From: Tillus elongatus
Lineage: Eukaryota; Arthropoda; Insecta; Coleoptera; Cleridae
Reading direction: 5' to 3'
NCBI GenBank assembly: GCA_964006375.1
Contig: OZ023267.1
Coordinates: forward strand, 33,103,266-33,167,265
DNA length: 64,000 nucleotides
Positions 40,236 through 54,815 of the stretch are shown piece by piece; positions within the stretch are counted from its first letter, which is position 1, and each line of letters begins with the position of its first letter. The notes beneath the pieces are model-generated. The model saw only the letters and a list, made by a program, of their open reading frames with translations. It was not told the origin of the DNA and did no database searches. The position numbers and the translations under genes were made by a program.

Positions 40236-41460
40236 AAAGACTATACGGGGTGAGTCATAATTATGGGAACATAGAGTAAGCACAGGTTATCTGGACTAAA
40301 ATATGAGGATTGGTTGAAACTTGTCTTAATAAAATGTTGCGGTGGAAAAAAATTCAGTGTGTTCAATTGGAATTTTTTTTCTTTTTTTTTGCTAATACCT
40401 TCGAAACATATTCATAAATCGTTATCAAATTTGGCACAGAAATATAACTTAAGGCGAGAACTCTTATTCTATATTTTGTTACAGGTTGCACTACACGAGC
40501 TATCATGATAATGAAATTTGGTCATACATTTTTTTGACAAAATGTTTTAGTAAGTTATCGCTACTTTTTCCATTGAAATGCCACGGCATAATCATTTTAC
40601 CAATGAAGAAATGCGAGATATGATTCGTGTATACGCAGAACAAAAATTTTGCACCTAATCGGCGGCCAGATGTTGTTAATTGTTATATGTAGACAGAAGG
40701 CAATTAAATGATTATACTTTTGCAAACCTATATCGTCGTTTGGACGAAACAGGGTCATTCTGTAATAAAAATCACTAGGGTCGTCCAAAATAACACCTAA
40801 TTAAGAAGATGAAATTTTGGTTCGCGTAGAAAAAAATAATGAAATACGTTCACGTCGTCTCCCAGCGGCAACAGGAGTAACTCAGTTAACTATTATTAAA
40901 ATTCTAAGCAAAGAGAAATCCTATCCATATCACTTCTGTCCAGTACAAAATTTACTTTCAACCGGTGTTCCACGACGACCACCGTTCTATTTTGAACAAG
41001 CATAATACTGACAGACATTTTATTAAGAATATTTTGTTCACTAATGAACCAACTTTTACCAGACGAGGGGTTTTCAAATGAAAATACAGTTATTACTGGG
41101 TAGTATAAAATCCACATGTTGTTAAAGAAGGAGTTCAAATGTAATATTGTCTGTGGCATTATAAGCGACCGAATACTCGGACCGTATGTTCTTCCTCCAA
41201 ACTTGAATGGATTGATAGAGGAAGCTGCTTTCCATGGCCACCAAGAAGTTCTGCTTACAACCCAATGGAATTCGTTTTTTTTTTTTTTGGCGACATGTGA
41301 CATGCGAAGTTCTTAGTTTACGTTATTGTAATTCTTTCACGAAATGAAGTCTGCGAAAAAATACAAGATGAGGCTAATTTTATTAGGGGACAGAATAATA
41401 TTTTTTGTCAGATGGTCCTTCATCAAAAGAATTAGAAAAGGCGTAGAAGTAAGAAAATGC
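40236..41460 (+). mobile_element. Third mariner-type transposon relic
   Basis: A terminus-like GGGGTGAGTCATAATTATGG at 40247 precedes the transposase relic. The far end was not found. It is a different family from the DD41D copies at 11.7, 30.3 and 33.5 kb. Confidence 0.55.
40578..41460 (+). pseudogene. Mariner/IS630-type transposase relic
   Basis: It starts MPRHNHFTNEEMRDMIRVYA, an N-terminal helix-turn-helix opening of the DUF4817 type, then reads YTFANLYRRLDETGSF. A 62-codon open piece (40817-41005) has EIRSRRLPAATGVTQLTII and YPYHFCPVQNLL. The catalytic region follows as ILFTNEPTFTRRGVF, where the first catalytic Asp (usual FTDE) is Asn. CNIVCGIISDRILGPYVL and PPRSSAYNPMEF come next, where the usual SPDxNPxDF is ruined. 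Several stops and frameshifts; certainly inactive. Confidence 0.75.
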
Positions 41461-41969
41461 CACTACAACCGTTAACTTCAGTTGTTATTTTTATTACGGT
41501 TGTTATTCCGAATGATAAGTTTTTCTACCGTATCTTATTTTAAATTCCTTTCCGAAGCTCTGAAATTGCTTTTGGAAAACGATTGGAATTATCAAGTTAG
41601 AACAAGTATAACCACTTTGCACAAAAATTATGTTTATATCATGTTTTATAACTGAAATTACAAAAAAAGTTTCGTTACAAAAGGTATGACCCAAAAAAGA
41701 ACCGAACTCTAACTGTTCATTTTCCAGCGAACATGCTGGAATACACGTCTCATATTTCTGTGTAGGGAAATATTACAAACTTGGATTTATTTGTGATATA
41801 ATTACGCCAATAGTTTTAGACGATCTACCAGATAGTTTAGCTATTTTAATTTAGCTGACTCAGTTTACATTTGTAGGAAAAATTGCTAAAGGCGTATTAT
41901 TGATCTCACACAACGTCAAACTATTTAATGTCTTTATTATTATTTAATTATGTCTATTATTTTATCTTA
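41461..41969. other. Unassigned AT-rich sequence
   Basis: No gene or shared repeat recognised. Confidence 0.4.
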
Positions 41970-43303
<1,334 letters not shown>

Positions 43304-43570
43304 GTTTTTTAATATGGATTGTAACTTAACCGCCACTGAATAGATTTGTATAGAGTACAAACGTTCACTGTTTTATAAGCAGTAGGGATTTTGGGTGAAA
43401 TTTAAAATGAAGAATGGAAACGTAAAAACTAAATTATAGAATTTTGATTTGTTAGAATTTGAAGCTGGAGTGTCAAACACTTTTTAAGACGACGTTTAAC
43501 TAAATATTGTCTAAACCATCCCCGAGTCCAAAACTTAGCGATGTTGACGTGCTGTATGATTATATTCAAT
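43304..43570. other. Unassigned sequence
   Basis: No gene or shared repeat recognised. Confidence 0.4.
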
Positions 43571-43868
43571 AAAAAAAGCCTGGACGCAGCAGGTGCATTA
43601 TGGTAGCGAATTTTCATTAAATGCTTCAAATTTGGATAACTCAATTCTCTATAAACCTAAAAAGTTGAGTTTTGGTGAAGCAAGGTATTTACGAGGGCAA
43701 CATACCAACCAAACGTCACCAAGATAACTTGGTTATTTTTGGGGATACAAAGTTTTTTTTTTCGGAAAAACTGTTTTTCTTTTTGCAATCTCACCATCGA
43801 TACCTCCCCATTAGTGATTTTTTTAAATAAAAAACGCTTATTTTTTTAAATAAAAATTCGCTAATAAG
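43571..43868 (-). mobile_element. Short foldback derivative (copy P)
   Basis: Inverted right terminus CCTGGACGCAGCAGGTGC (43577) to an inverted left end (TCGATACCTCCCCATTAGTG), followed by two hairpin-like arms (43800-43868). Only about 300 bp: both ends kept, TA array and most of the body lost. Confidence 0.65.
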
Positions 43869-44890
43869 AACAAAACAGAAATGCCACTATCTAAAACAAG
43901 AGATAACAGTACACGATGCTCCCAGGTGGTCACTCATTCAAAAACTGATCACGTCCGAGGTCGCTGATCGCACGAAAATCGGTTTTTCCAACGTGCTATA
44001 GTGTTCGCTTGAAATTATGAGTTATCCTAGGCTTATATAATTTTTTATTAATTTTTATTTTCAATTTTAAATAAGGAATTAAATTATTCTCAAATTTTGC
44101 AATATTTGTACAATGTTTAACAGTCCTGATTGCATATGTACTGTTCCTGTGTAAAAGAATTTAACATTATTTATTTGAAAGGTTAGGGTATTGGAAAACT
44201 CACTCATTTTGCAATATGATCAAAGAAAGCAATAGTTTAATTCACAATCTTTTCATATAACCTAAAACTATTTATTGAAAAACAACCTATTCTCTCATTA
44301 ACCTAAAATTAAAATAAATTAATATGACATATGGCGCTACATAAACCACGTAATTTACTATATGAATGCAAATAACAGAACAAACCAATAGCAATTTAAT
44401 TTCTGACCACGTGACAAAGAATTGTGTTGTTGGTCATTTTGGAATGCCAAATTTATAGATAAATCTCCCTAGACTAAATTTACAAAAAATGTTATAATTG
44501 TAAAAGTTTTATTCAACTTATAAGGTTTTTATTTAGTTATTGTTTGGATCACAATTTAAAATCAGGCTTAAACTCTTTAGCTGCTGATTTTACCATATAT
44601 CTTTTTGAATAACAAATCAATTCTAGAAATAATAATTACCGTTAATTTTCCTATCGAGGGAAACTTCCAAATTTTGTGTAATACAAATTTGAAACTTACA
44701 ACTGTAGCATTGGGCAGATTTTGTAGCTTCCCAACATTGAAACAAAACCAACTAAGGCATCCGTGATGTTATCCTCTCTCACACACATTACAGAACGCTT
44801 TAATAAACTTTTAGGAGCGCGTCGCAGCTTTTAAATTTTTTTCATTCAGCTTAACTTAAATTTTTGTTAAAAGAAACGCCTCAAAATTTA
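43869..44890. other. Unassigned AT-rich sequence
   Basis: No gene or shared repeat recognised in about 1 kb. Confidence 0.4.
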
Positions 44891-45330
<440 letters not shown>

Positions 45331-45550
45331 GTTATATACCTGGTCAAAGAAAAAATAATGCTGGTCAGAAATTCCCCTTCTGTTACCTAGTGCTTAGAGA
45401 TATATATTTACGTTATCGATTATCTTAAAAGTCACCCCCAAGTTTTGACATGTACTTAAAAAGAGTCCTCTACTGCACAAATTTCAGATGATTCTGTAAA
45501 GTACAAGGGTCGTCAACTTTAGGGCATTAGTCTTCTAATTTAACGTATAA

Positions 45551-45900
45551 ACGTCACCTGGTTAGCGCAATACTCTCTTTAATGTGGTGACGTTGTGACG
45601 AGGCTCGTCATCGTGACCCGCAGAAGACCAAGGGGATGGCAGAACGCAGAACGAGCTAGTGCCAGGGGCAAATGGCAGTGAGGTTGGCTGGTGTTCGCGG
45701 TCGCGCGAGTGTAATGATCTGTACAGGGGATTAAAGGAGGCAATTAAAAGTCGCGTGAAGTAATAAAGATGAATATTTGTGCCTGTTCCTTCCTTCGCCC
45801 TCTTTGCGTATCCTCCTCTCTTGGCGATGTTAGTAGCGCGACGAGAAGTTCGCTCTGGGGGACGAAAAATGTAAATTTTGCAGTACAGCATACACAAACG
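45551..45900. other. GC-rich unique island
   Basis: The block contains CGTCATCGTGACCCGC and GTTCGCGGTCGCGCGAGTG in otherwise AT-rich DNA and matches no repeat here. The 111-codon minus-strand frame over it has no recognisable domain and an Arg/Ser/Pro-rich composition. It could be a regulatory element or an exon of a host gene. Confidence 0.3.
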
Positions 45901-46145
45901 TCCATAGTGATTGGTATGTGAGTAATATTTTCAGTTAAATGGGCCATGTCATGTAAAATTTTAAAACTGGTAGAGTACAAGTTAAAGGTGTGTACTAAAT
46001 ACAGACATAGAGACTTTTCCGTTAGCTTTACAATTGCTTATTTTATTCTCTATAGTTTTATGTCTGATGATATCATAAAATAGCGAAATCGGTTTAACAG
46101 AACAAAATAAACATTTTTATTACCTTCAGTAGAATGCCTCAATTA
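45901..46145. other. Unassigned sequence
   Basis: No gene or shared repeat recognised. Confidence 0.4.
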
Positions 46146-46275
46146 TTAGTGAATTTTATTTAAAAAAATTCACTAATGAGATCTCGACTTTTGAATTTTG
46201 AAAAAATTTCTTCAAATAAACGCGAACTAGGCCTCCCATAACCCATATCCAGGGTCAGTTTCAATACTTATATGG

Positions 46276-46373
<98 letters not shown>

Positions 46374-46760
46374 ATATAAGTATTGAAACTGACCCTGCAT
46401 ATGGGTTATAGGAAGCCTAGTTCGCGTTTATTTAAAGAAATTTTTTCCAAATTCAAAAGTCGAGATCTCCTTCTATATATGTATCACACCGATAAATCAA
46501 AAAATAATGGGCCGATTTTCATCAAGTTTGGTAGAGACCTTCCTTATGCAAATGGCTTGGATAAGTTCGTTGGCCAGGAACATCGGCCTAAGTTTTCCCG
46601 CAAAATTTTGTGTTTTCTTTCTAAAAAAATTTATATCTACTAAAATAATGAAGTAAGGGTAACCAAATGTGGTACGCTCATATCCGTCATAAAGGGCATC
46701 ATATGTACCAAAATTGAGATCTCTATGTTGAAAGACAAAAAGTTAGAGGTAAATTAATGT
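46146..46760 (+). mobile_element. TA-core foldback element with inverted left-end duplication (copy R)
   Basis: Hairpin, left block and TA array (46276-46370) are followed by a reversed copy of the left block, and then by forward body block 1 (GTATCACACCGATAAATC) to about 46760. No right module. The palindrome is listed separately. Confidence 0.85.
46181..46466. repeat. 286-bp palindrome centred on a TA array
   Basis: Arms of about 97 bp (46181-46278 and 46371-46466) are inverted repeats with only about six mismatches. The intervening (TA)n is itself self-complementary, so the whole segment can fold as one hairpin. Confidence 0.9.
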
Positions 46761-47333
46761 TTCATTAATTAAATTGGATGAGACAAAGTTAAAATGTCAT
46801 AATTGATAATTATGGCAGGTGTAGGTACGAACATGAGTGAAAAATATGGCACGAAATGACTAACAAGCTCCTATATCTGTGTCTAAGTCGTTATTTTCAT
46901 TCAGTTCGTTCAAATATGAGCAAAAAATCCATTGTAAATAAAAATTGTTTGGTGAATATAGAAAATACGTCAATACAAGTAACGTAATACTGGATATACC
47001 TGCCAGTCTTTCATATATAGCGTGGCCTAGTCGCTTAAGTCCTGTACATCTTATAGTAGAGTCCTGCATGACTCTAATCCTAGTTGTTGACTTCACTTTT
47101 TATTATTTCTTTTTTAACCTCCTTTCAGTTTACCGTTATCTGATCAGATTGTTGTTATCCCGCTAAATGTTTTAGCGAGTTTTTGTAAAAACATAATTTA
47201 ATAAAGAAGAGATGAAAACTTAATTCAATTCGAATAACATATATGGTTGTTTCTTATTGCCCTAAGTTATTAAAACCGTTCCATATTTAATACAGTCGTT
47301 GACTTGCCCGTGGCTTCACAAGTGCTTGTTTTA
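46761..47333. other. Unassigned AT-rich sequence
   Basis: No gene or shared repeat recognised. Confidence 0.4.
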
Positions 47334-47450
47334 GTGAATTTGCTTTAAAAAATTCACTAATGAGGAGACCCCGACTTTTGAATTTAGAAAAAATTTCTTC
47401 AAAGAAGCGCGAACTAGGCCCGCTAGAACCCATATCCAGGGTCAGTTTTA

Positions 47451-47525
<75 letters not shown>

Positions 47526-47940
47526 CCTTCAGTTTACTAAAATTTTTTTCGAATAGAACCTTTCTCTGATGCTTTGGCAGTAGTTTTAGTAAAGTCTATG
47601 GTTTAACGGTCTATAATTTTTAGCTAATTTTCGTAGAAAAAAATCTTTAATGAGGAGACCGCGATTTTTGAATTCTAAAAGGATTCCTTCAAACGAGCTC
47701 AAACTAGATCCCCTAGAATCCATATCCGGGTTTACTTTGTGGTTACATATATACAGGGTGACGCATTTCTACGGTAAAGCTCAATAAAAATTTTACTATG
47801 GAAGATCCGAAAAAAAATTGTATACCTTACTTATTGGGCTGCATCCTATAAAATTATTTTGACAATCACATGCTGGCCCATAAGTCGTTGGTGTTACCTA
47901 CATTTTTTTTGAACATTCCTTATTGCATTTTTCATCGAAA
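47334..47940 (+). mobile_element. TA-core foldback element, two-module type, 3'-truncated (copy S)
   Basis: Hairpin TTAGTGAATTTGC / AAAATTCACTAATG, left block, TA array 47454-47522 and the end of body block 1. A second left block (GAGGAGACCGCGATTTTTG), a minimal TA array and CAGGGTGACGCATTTCTACG with body block 2 follow. Same order as copy A. The right module is replaced by an RTE-like relic. Confidence 0.8.
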
Positions 47941-48675
47941 TCAGCTTCTGTTCAATCTGTATAGCGAAGCGATTTGTCAAAAATCACGATCAGGAATGTC
48001 CGTAGGCCTGCTGATTGATGTAAAAACTCTCAGTAATGTTCGATATGCAGATGACACCGTGATATTAGCAGGTACAATACAAGAACTACAGTATCTAGTA
48101 CAAAGACTTAATACTGTATGCAACAATTGCGGCTGAAAAATGAATCTCAAGAAAGCCAAATTCATGGTAATAACAACGAACCAGAACATTAGAGATAATC
48201 TTGTGATCGACGATACACGAACTGGAAAAATATCGGCCTATAAATACTTGGGTGCATGGATCATAGACAATACCGATCAAACGAAGGAGATCAAAAGCCG
48301 CATGGAAATTTCCAGACCAGTATTCAACAAAATGAAAGGATATTCTGCGACCAGGACATCAGCATTAGTCTGCCCATCCATATGGTTGGGATGCTGAGTG
48401 CTACGTTTTCTCCCCTCTCCTTTACGTAGTGAAAGCTTAGATATTGAAGAGCATAAACATTAAAAACATAGAAGCTGTTGAAGTGTGGTGCTAACGGCAA
48501 ATTCTCAAAATCTCGTGGTAGGATCGCGTGACGAATGCAAGCGTTTTGCAAAGGCTAAGAAAACAACAAGAACTACTACAAACTAACAAAAAGAGAAAGC
48601 GGAAGTACTTGGACCATATCATGGCGAGGTATCCTTTACTTGAAAATGTCCCACAGTGAAAAATCAAAGCCAAAA
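47941..48675 (+). pseudogene. RTE/BovB-like LINE reverse transcriptase fragment
   Basis: The translation reads LLFNLYSEAICQKSRS and LSNVRYADDTVILAGT, with the YADD box intact. LQYLVQRLNTVCNNCG, a stop, MNLKKAKFMVITTN and YKYLGAWIIDN follow, then after a frameshift EAVEVWC, WDRVTNASVLQRLRK-like words and KYLDHIMARYPLL. This is the usual order of RT palm, thumb and C-terminal part in insect RTE-type 'endonuclease-reverse transcriptases'. Several stops and at least one frameshift; 5' part missing. Confidence 0.8.
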
Positions 48676-49299
48676 GGAATGTATGTAAAAGGTTAAAATT
48701 AAAAGTTTAAGTATTATTTACCTACTCCTGTTTGGGTTAACCTTATAATATAGGTCGCTATTCTATATTGTAAGATTCTAAGGTATTAGCGGAGTCGATT
48801 TCGATCTTATCTTCTTCTTCTTCTTCTTCTTCTTCTTCTGCTTCTGCTTCTATGTTAATGAGGTCCGTTATTTTCAAAGTTATGCTTAGAATGCACACGT
48901 TTCTCTCATGGCTCCTGCCGGTTAACAAATGACAAATAGTGGTGTTGTCAGGTTAAACTAGGAGAGGGAGGTGGCTTTTAAATACCGTAAAAATGGAGAG
49001 CTTAATATTTCTACATAACAAAACGTAGTTCTAAATTGCTTTGAACAAATTGAATCACTTTCATTGAAATTTTTATTTATTAACATTTTTCTATCTTCAG
49101 ATTCAGATGAGAGTGTCGCAAATGGCAACGCCGCTGTTTGTATATTGTGACATATTTTCATAGCCCGTCCGTTTAAAAAATAATTTGGAGATTTTGTTTT
49201 CGATGGCAGCGTAACCCTGATATATCTGTTTGACCTTGTCTAACATTATAGGCACCCATTCACAGGCCATTTCAGGTTATATCGTGGATTATTTATTCT
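48676..49299. other. Unassigned sequence with a CTT microsatellite
   Basis: Apart from the CTT run at 48811-48852 nothing was recognised. Confidence 0.4.
48811..48852. repeat. (CTT)n microsatellite
   Basis: About ten CTT units followed by CTTCTGCTTCTGCTTC. Confidence 0.95.
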
Positions 49300-49564
49300 T
49301 TATTTAACTATAACTCAAGAGTTACTGAACCAACTGAGTTCAAATTTGGTAGATAGGACCACTTATATGGTGTCTACGTGCTTGTAAAGTTCTAGTTTAT
49401 TACTTCTAGTAGTTTAAAAGATATTGCGTTTTCAAACAGTTTGTTGCATTTTTTTAGAAATAATTGAGTGTCAAAACTGTACAAACTCATCCAAGCTATT
49501 AACAAGATGAAGGCGATTTTCAAATTTGGTATTGCTTGGTCAAGTATTTTCTGAGTTATCCGTT

Positions 49565-49632
<68 letters not shown>
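49300..49632 (-). mobile_element. TA-core foldback fragment, divergent subfamily (copy T)
   Basis: Inverted body piece (AAACTCATCCAAGCTATTAA, TTTTCTGAGTTATCCG) running into TA array 49567-49631. The left block beyond the array is missing. Confidence 0.65.
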
Positions 49633-49636
<4 letters not shown>

Positions 49637-50547
49637 TGTGATGTTATTATATGTTCTGTGAGATCTATATTACTACTACTATTATCTTACTAAGAGAAAA
49701 AATTTGCCCTTCTTAAATTACTTTCAGGGTGGATTCAGCTATTAAATAATTTAAAAAAAACTTGATCTTAAAAATGTGTTCATCGCCAAATAAACAACCA
49801 AATAATGCTTTAACTTTCAACCCTGGTCAATGATGCTCTCTTTATACATGATATTTTATACAAGAACAACAATTTATTTTATATATACAGAAATCTATAT
49901 TTAAAAAAAATGAACATTAAATTTTATGCTGGAGAATTCTCGTTGCTTTAATCATTGATTATTATGATTACCTTATTAATTCCTTATATCTACTTAATTT
50001 TTATCAATAGACCTGTGTGATTAAACAAATGTCTTGAATCTTATTTAACACAGTACCTTTAAATTACAGTCTCGAACGTTACTTAACACAGTACCTTTGA
50101 AATTCCAGTCTTGGACGTTACTTAACGCAGTACCTTTAAAATTACAGTCTTGAAGCGACATTGGTTTTATTTTATTTCATTTTTAAGTTCTCATTACTGA
50201 TTCATCTATCTTCAGCATTAACCATATGACCTTGAAATTCTAAATTTTGGCCTGAAATTGTTAAATAATGCTTTATCGACTGGTATTTGTATTTAAGCTT
50301 TTAACTTTTAACTTTTCTCTTTTAAGCTGTCATCCCAACACGACGCTATTTTCTTACTCGAAATTCTCAACTGACATCTTCTCCCTTCAAAATTCTGACC
50401 TGCCATCCTTTTCCGCTTCTCTGACAGCCCGCCTTTTACTTACTATCGCTACTACTATAATTACACTATAAGAACTTATAATATAACATCCTATATCTTA
50501 TTATATTTAACAAATTGTCTGTAAAAACCTAACACCTAAGTTGTTTT
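49633..50547. other. Unassigned sequence with a small minisatellite
   Basis: No gene recognised. The 67-codon frame at 50268-50471 shows no known motif. It contains the minisatellite at 50035-50156. Confidence 0.4.
50035..50156. repeat. Three-copy minisatellite, unit 38-39 bp
   Basis: CAGTACCTTT recurs at 50051, 50089 and 50128 with conserved flanks (TTAACACAGTACCTTTAAAT and variants). Confidence 0.85.
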
Positions 50548-51975
<1,428 letters not shown>

Positions 51976-52309
51976 AGTTTTTTTTGTATCTATATACTTC
52001 AATCATTTACACCCTTTATCACTTATTCTAGTCTTAATTATTCAGAAATACCTTTATCAGTTATATAGAGACGTATCATTATCTATTTAAGACCATGTTG
52101 TTTTCTTGAATTTGCCTTTTAAAATGCACAAAATCTCGTTAATACATGGCATATTGTTTTTATAAATGAAGATTGGCACCTGTGATGAACACTGAAAAGT
52201 ACAATGATTCTAATTTGGTTTTATATTTAGATTTTATAGATAATAGTAATAATTGTTATGTATGTTATTTTATGTGTGCGTGTGTGTGTATGCGAACCTG
52301 AATAACAGC

Positions 52310-52311
<2 letters not shown>
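51976..52311. other. Unassigned sequence
   Basis: No gene or shared repeat recognised. Confidence 0.4.
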
Positions 52312-52384
<73 letters not shown>

Positions 52385-52510
52385 TTTTCAACTCACCTTG
52401 GATTTGGGTTCTAGGGGCCCTAGTTTGCGCTTATTTGAAGAAATTTGCCAAAAGTCTTCTCATCGATACCTCTCTATTAGTGAATTTTCTTAATTAAAAT
52501 TTACTATAAA
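52312..52510 (-). mobile_element. TA-core foldback left-end fragment (copy V)
   Basis: TA array 52312-52383, inverted left block (TTGGGTTCTAGGGGCCCTAG, GCGCTTATTTGAAGAAATTT) and hairpin TTAGTGAATTTTC / AAAATTTACTA. Body and right module missing. Confidence 0.75.
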
Positions 52511-52602
52511 TATATATTATTGCATAGGGTTAATACTAGCACATTCTTTAAGCATGTTATTTTAGTTCTCAGGTTTGGTAGATCAGGGACTTTCCCTCTG
52601 CA

Positions 52603-52833
52603 CTCAGTTTTGCTATGTATGCAAAATTAAAATTACAGATTCAAACAGGGTCGCCGGCATCAAGTGCTCTTTTTGTTATTTCATTATTACGGAGAAGAGA
52701 AGTGGATTTTAATCAAGATGGTGTAAGAGTTCTCGAAGCCTGCATGAGGTTTTATCATATTGCATGCTCTTTTCAACCGGAAGTGCAAGGCGCTATTGTT
52801 TCAGAGATTTATAGGCAGAAAGTAGTGACCCAA
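52603..52833 (+). CDS. Candidate last exon of a host gene (partial)
   Basis: Two possible splice acceptors precede the coding stretch: TTTCCCTCTGCACTCAG (ending about 52602) and AAAATTACAG (ending 52638). The frame then reads TGSPASSALFVISLLRRR, EVDFNQDGVRVLEACMRFYH, IACSFQPEVQGAIVSEIYRQ and KVVTQ before TAA at 52834-52836. AATAAA follows at about 52903. The composition is amphipathic helical (alternating LLRRR, VRVLEACMRFYHIA), unlike the repeat-derived frames around it. It matches none of the repeats in the window. I do not recognise the protein family. It may instead be a fragment of an unknown element. Confidence 0.45.
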
Positions 52834-52836
52834 TAA

Positions 52837-53109
52837 CTATCTTTACTTGTAGAATTTAAGCGCGCTGTCGTCTTTAATTTATTAAAGTGAAAATGTGTTC
52901 AAATAAAATTAAGATACTCTATTGATGTGATGTTAAATTGTTACATATATAAATTCTTGCTTTTTAGACAGTTCTTTATCTATTTAGTCTAAGCTTTAGA
53001 GATTCTCTCTCCCTATCCTGTAGTTATGTCTTACAGTGATAAGTAGCTACAGGGGACCTTTGGTTTATAGTGCCCTCTGAACCACTTAATTCGACAAAAT
53101 ATATAATAC
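52837..53109 (+). other. Possible 3' UTR and flank
   Basis: AATAAA at about 52903 could be the polyadenylation signal of the preceding candidate exon. Nothing else was recognised. Confidence 0.3.
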
Positions 53110-53606
53110 AGGGTGATTGAAATATGAGCATAGGGATTTCTCTTATTATCGAAGATAGAGGAGAAGTTTATATTCAGCAAAGTTACAAAATTTTGTGCAT
53201 TTAGTGAAGTTTCTTAACAAAAATACTAATGGTGATCCCGACTTTTGAATTTTGAAAAAATTCTTCAAATGAGCGCGAACTAGGACCGCCTGAACCCGCT
53301 GAAACTGACCGCGGAACCCTTTTATCCTCCTTAATATAAGGGGTGTCGAAACTCAGACAAAAATATAGAACAAGCTAAGGGATTTCAGAGAAAGTTAAAA
53401 AATATAACATTGTAATAGAAATATTTTGATATAACAGCTTTCAAAAAGTTTCATCCGAAAAAGCGCCATCTGGTGGCAAGAATAAGAAAATAAAATAATA
53501 TTATCTGAATTGTACTTGAAAAACCTTTCGAACAGTTTTTTACCCGAAGCTCTATTTGCCATAGTTACCGAGATATGAATGTCGGTCACCTAATAAACCA
53601 CCCTGT
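53110..53606. mobile_element. Candidate CAGGGTG-ended MITE
   Basis: TACAGGGTGATTGAAATATG at the left and the inverted CACCTAATAAACCACCCTGTA at the right, each next to TA. About 500 bp, no coding. A foldback left block lies inside (53207-53327). Confidence 0.45.
53207..53327 (+). mobile_element. Foldback left-block fragment without TA array (copy W)
   Basis: TTTAGTGAAGTTTC / ACTAATG hairpin remnant, GATCCCGACTTTTGAATTTT and GAGCGCGAACTAGG, ending at CTGAAACTGACC. The TA array and body are missing. Confidence 0.65.
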
Positions 53607-53991
53607 ATATCCCTGCTACGATGCAGGTACATATGTGGTATGAGGTACTATCAAAGTAGGCTAGTTTTATTTGTGACCGCTAAAAAAGTGGTGATTCCAA
53701 AATAACCATGCCCCTTTAAAAGTTTTGTTCTTAAACCGCGGGCGGTTTGATAAAAAACACTAAGAGCCATTTCAATTTTAAAGGAAAAATGAGCAAATGT
53801 AAAGTAACTAAAAGTAAGGCAAAACTTACAGTTTGTGAAAAACCTCTCGATGATGATGATTTTCCCATAATCAATCGATTCAAATCCCAATGATTCACCC
53901 TGTATACATTTTAGTATTCTGAAAATAACGTGGAAAATTTCCAGGAATGCTCCTGCCATGGTGAACTGTTAGCAGTAGTTCTGATAACATA
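53607..53991. other. Unassigned sequence
   Basis: No gene recognised. TTCACCCTGTA at 53896 resembles another mariner-type terminus, without a partner. Confidence 0.35.
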
Positions 53992-54105
53992 ACTTTATTG
54001 GCTTATTTTTTTCTTGGCATTATATCTCAACAGATATCGCATATGTGTACTTTATTGGCTAATTTTTTTCTTGGCATTATATCTCAACAGATATCGCATA
54101 TGTGT
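53992..54105. repeat. Tandem duplication of 57 bp
   Basis: ACTTTATTGGCTTATTTTTT at 53992 recurs at 54049 with one change. The two units run through CTCAACAGATATCGCATATG. Confidence 0.95.
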
Positions 54106-54815
54106 GTATGTATGTATCACGCCGATAACGTAAAAAGTAGTTCAGATTCTGATGAAATTTGGCAGACACCCTCCTCATTTTAGGCGCTTGGATTAGTATC
54201 CAGGAAAATGGGATTAATTTTTCCAGAAAATTGGGGATTGCATTTCGAAAAATGATTGGATCTCTGAGAAACATACCAAACTTACGGCAACCAAATTTCG
54301 TACCTAAGTTTATGTCATAAAAAGTGAAGATCACTTAAGTTTTAAAAAAAATCGGGACGCAGCAAGTGCGTTATAGTAGCGAATATTTATAAGAATTGTA
54401 CACTGTTATTATACGGCATATTAGTAAAGTTAATACTTTAAACTTACACAGACCTTGAAGATCGATTGTAGAGGTCCTAGTACGTGCACATTTGAAGAAT
54501 TATTTTGAAAGTGTTACCATCGATGTCTCTCTATAATCAAAAAAATCGTGTGTTCTAACTCCTTTTGAGAAAAATGCCAAAAACTCAATTTTCTATGAAG
54601 CTAAAGAATTAAATTTTGCTATATTTGTAGATAGTGTAAGTATCTTTAAAAGAAACTTGTATTACAAATTTCATTAAAGTTATACAAAATATTTACAGAA
54701 GGAAACTTCAATCATATTTAAAAAAGTAAAGTATCTGCCATATTATAAACTTAGCAGTTATTTTTCCTTATTAGTCGCCAGTATATTTTTGTTTTAATCA
54801 ACCTAATCAAACCAA
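54106..54815 (+). mobile_element. Foldback body block 1 plus divergent right module (copy X)
   Basis: GTATCACGCCGATAACGTAA starts a diverged body block without TA array. At 54353 CGGGACGCAGCAAGTGCG opens a right module of the 14274-type (TAGTAGCGAATATTTATAAG) that runs to about 54815. Confidence 0.7.

Noticed and set aside
45562..45897. 111-codon minus-strand frame as a gene
   Set aside because: No recognisable domain, Arg/Ser/Pro-rich, no convincing splice or promoter context; kept only as a GC-rich island.
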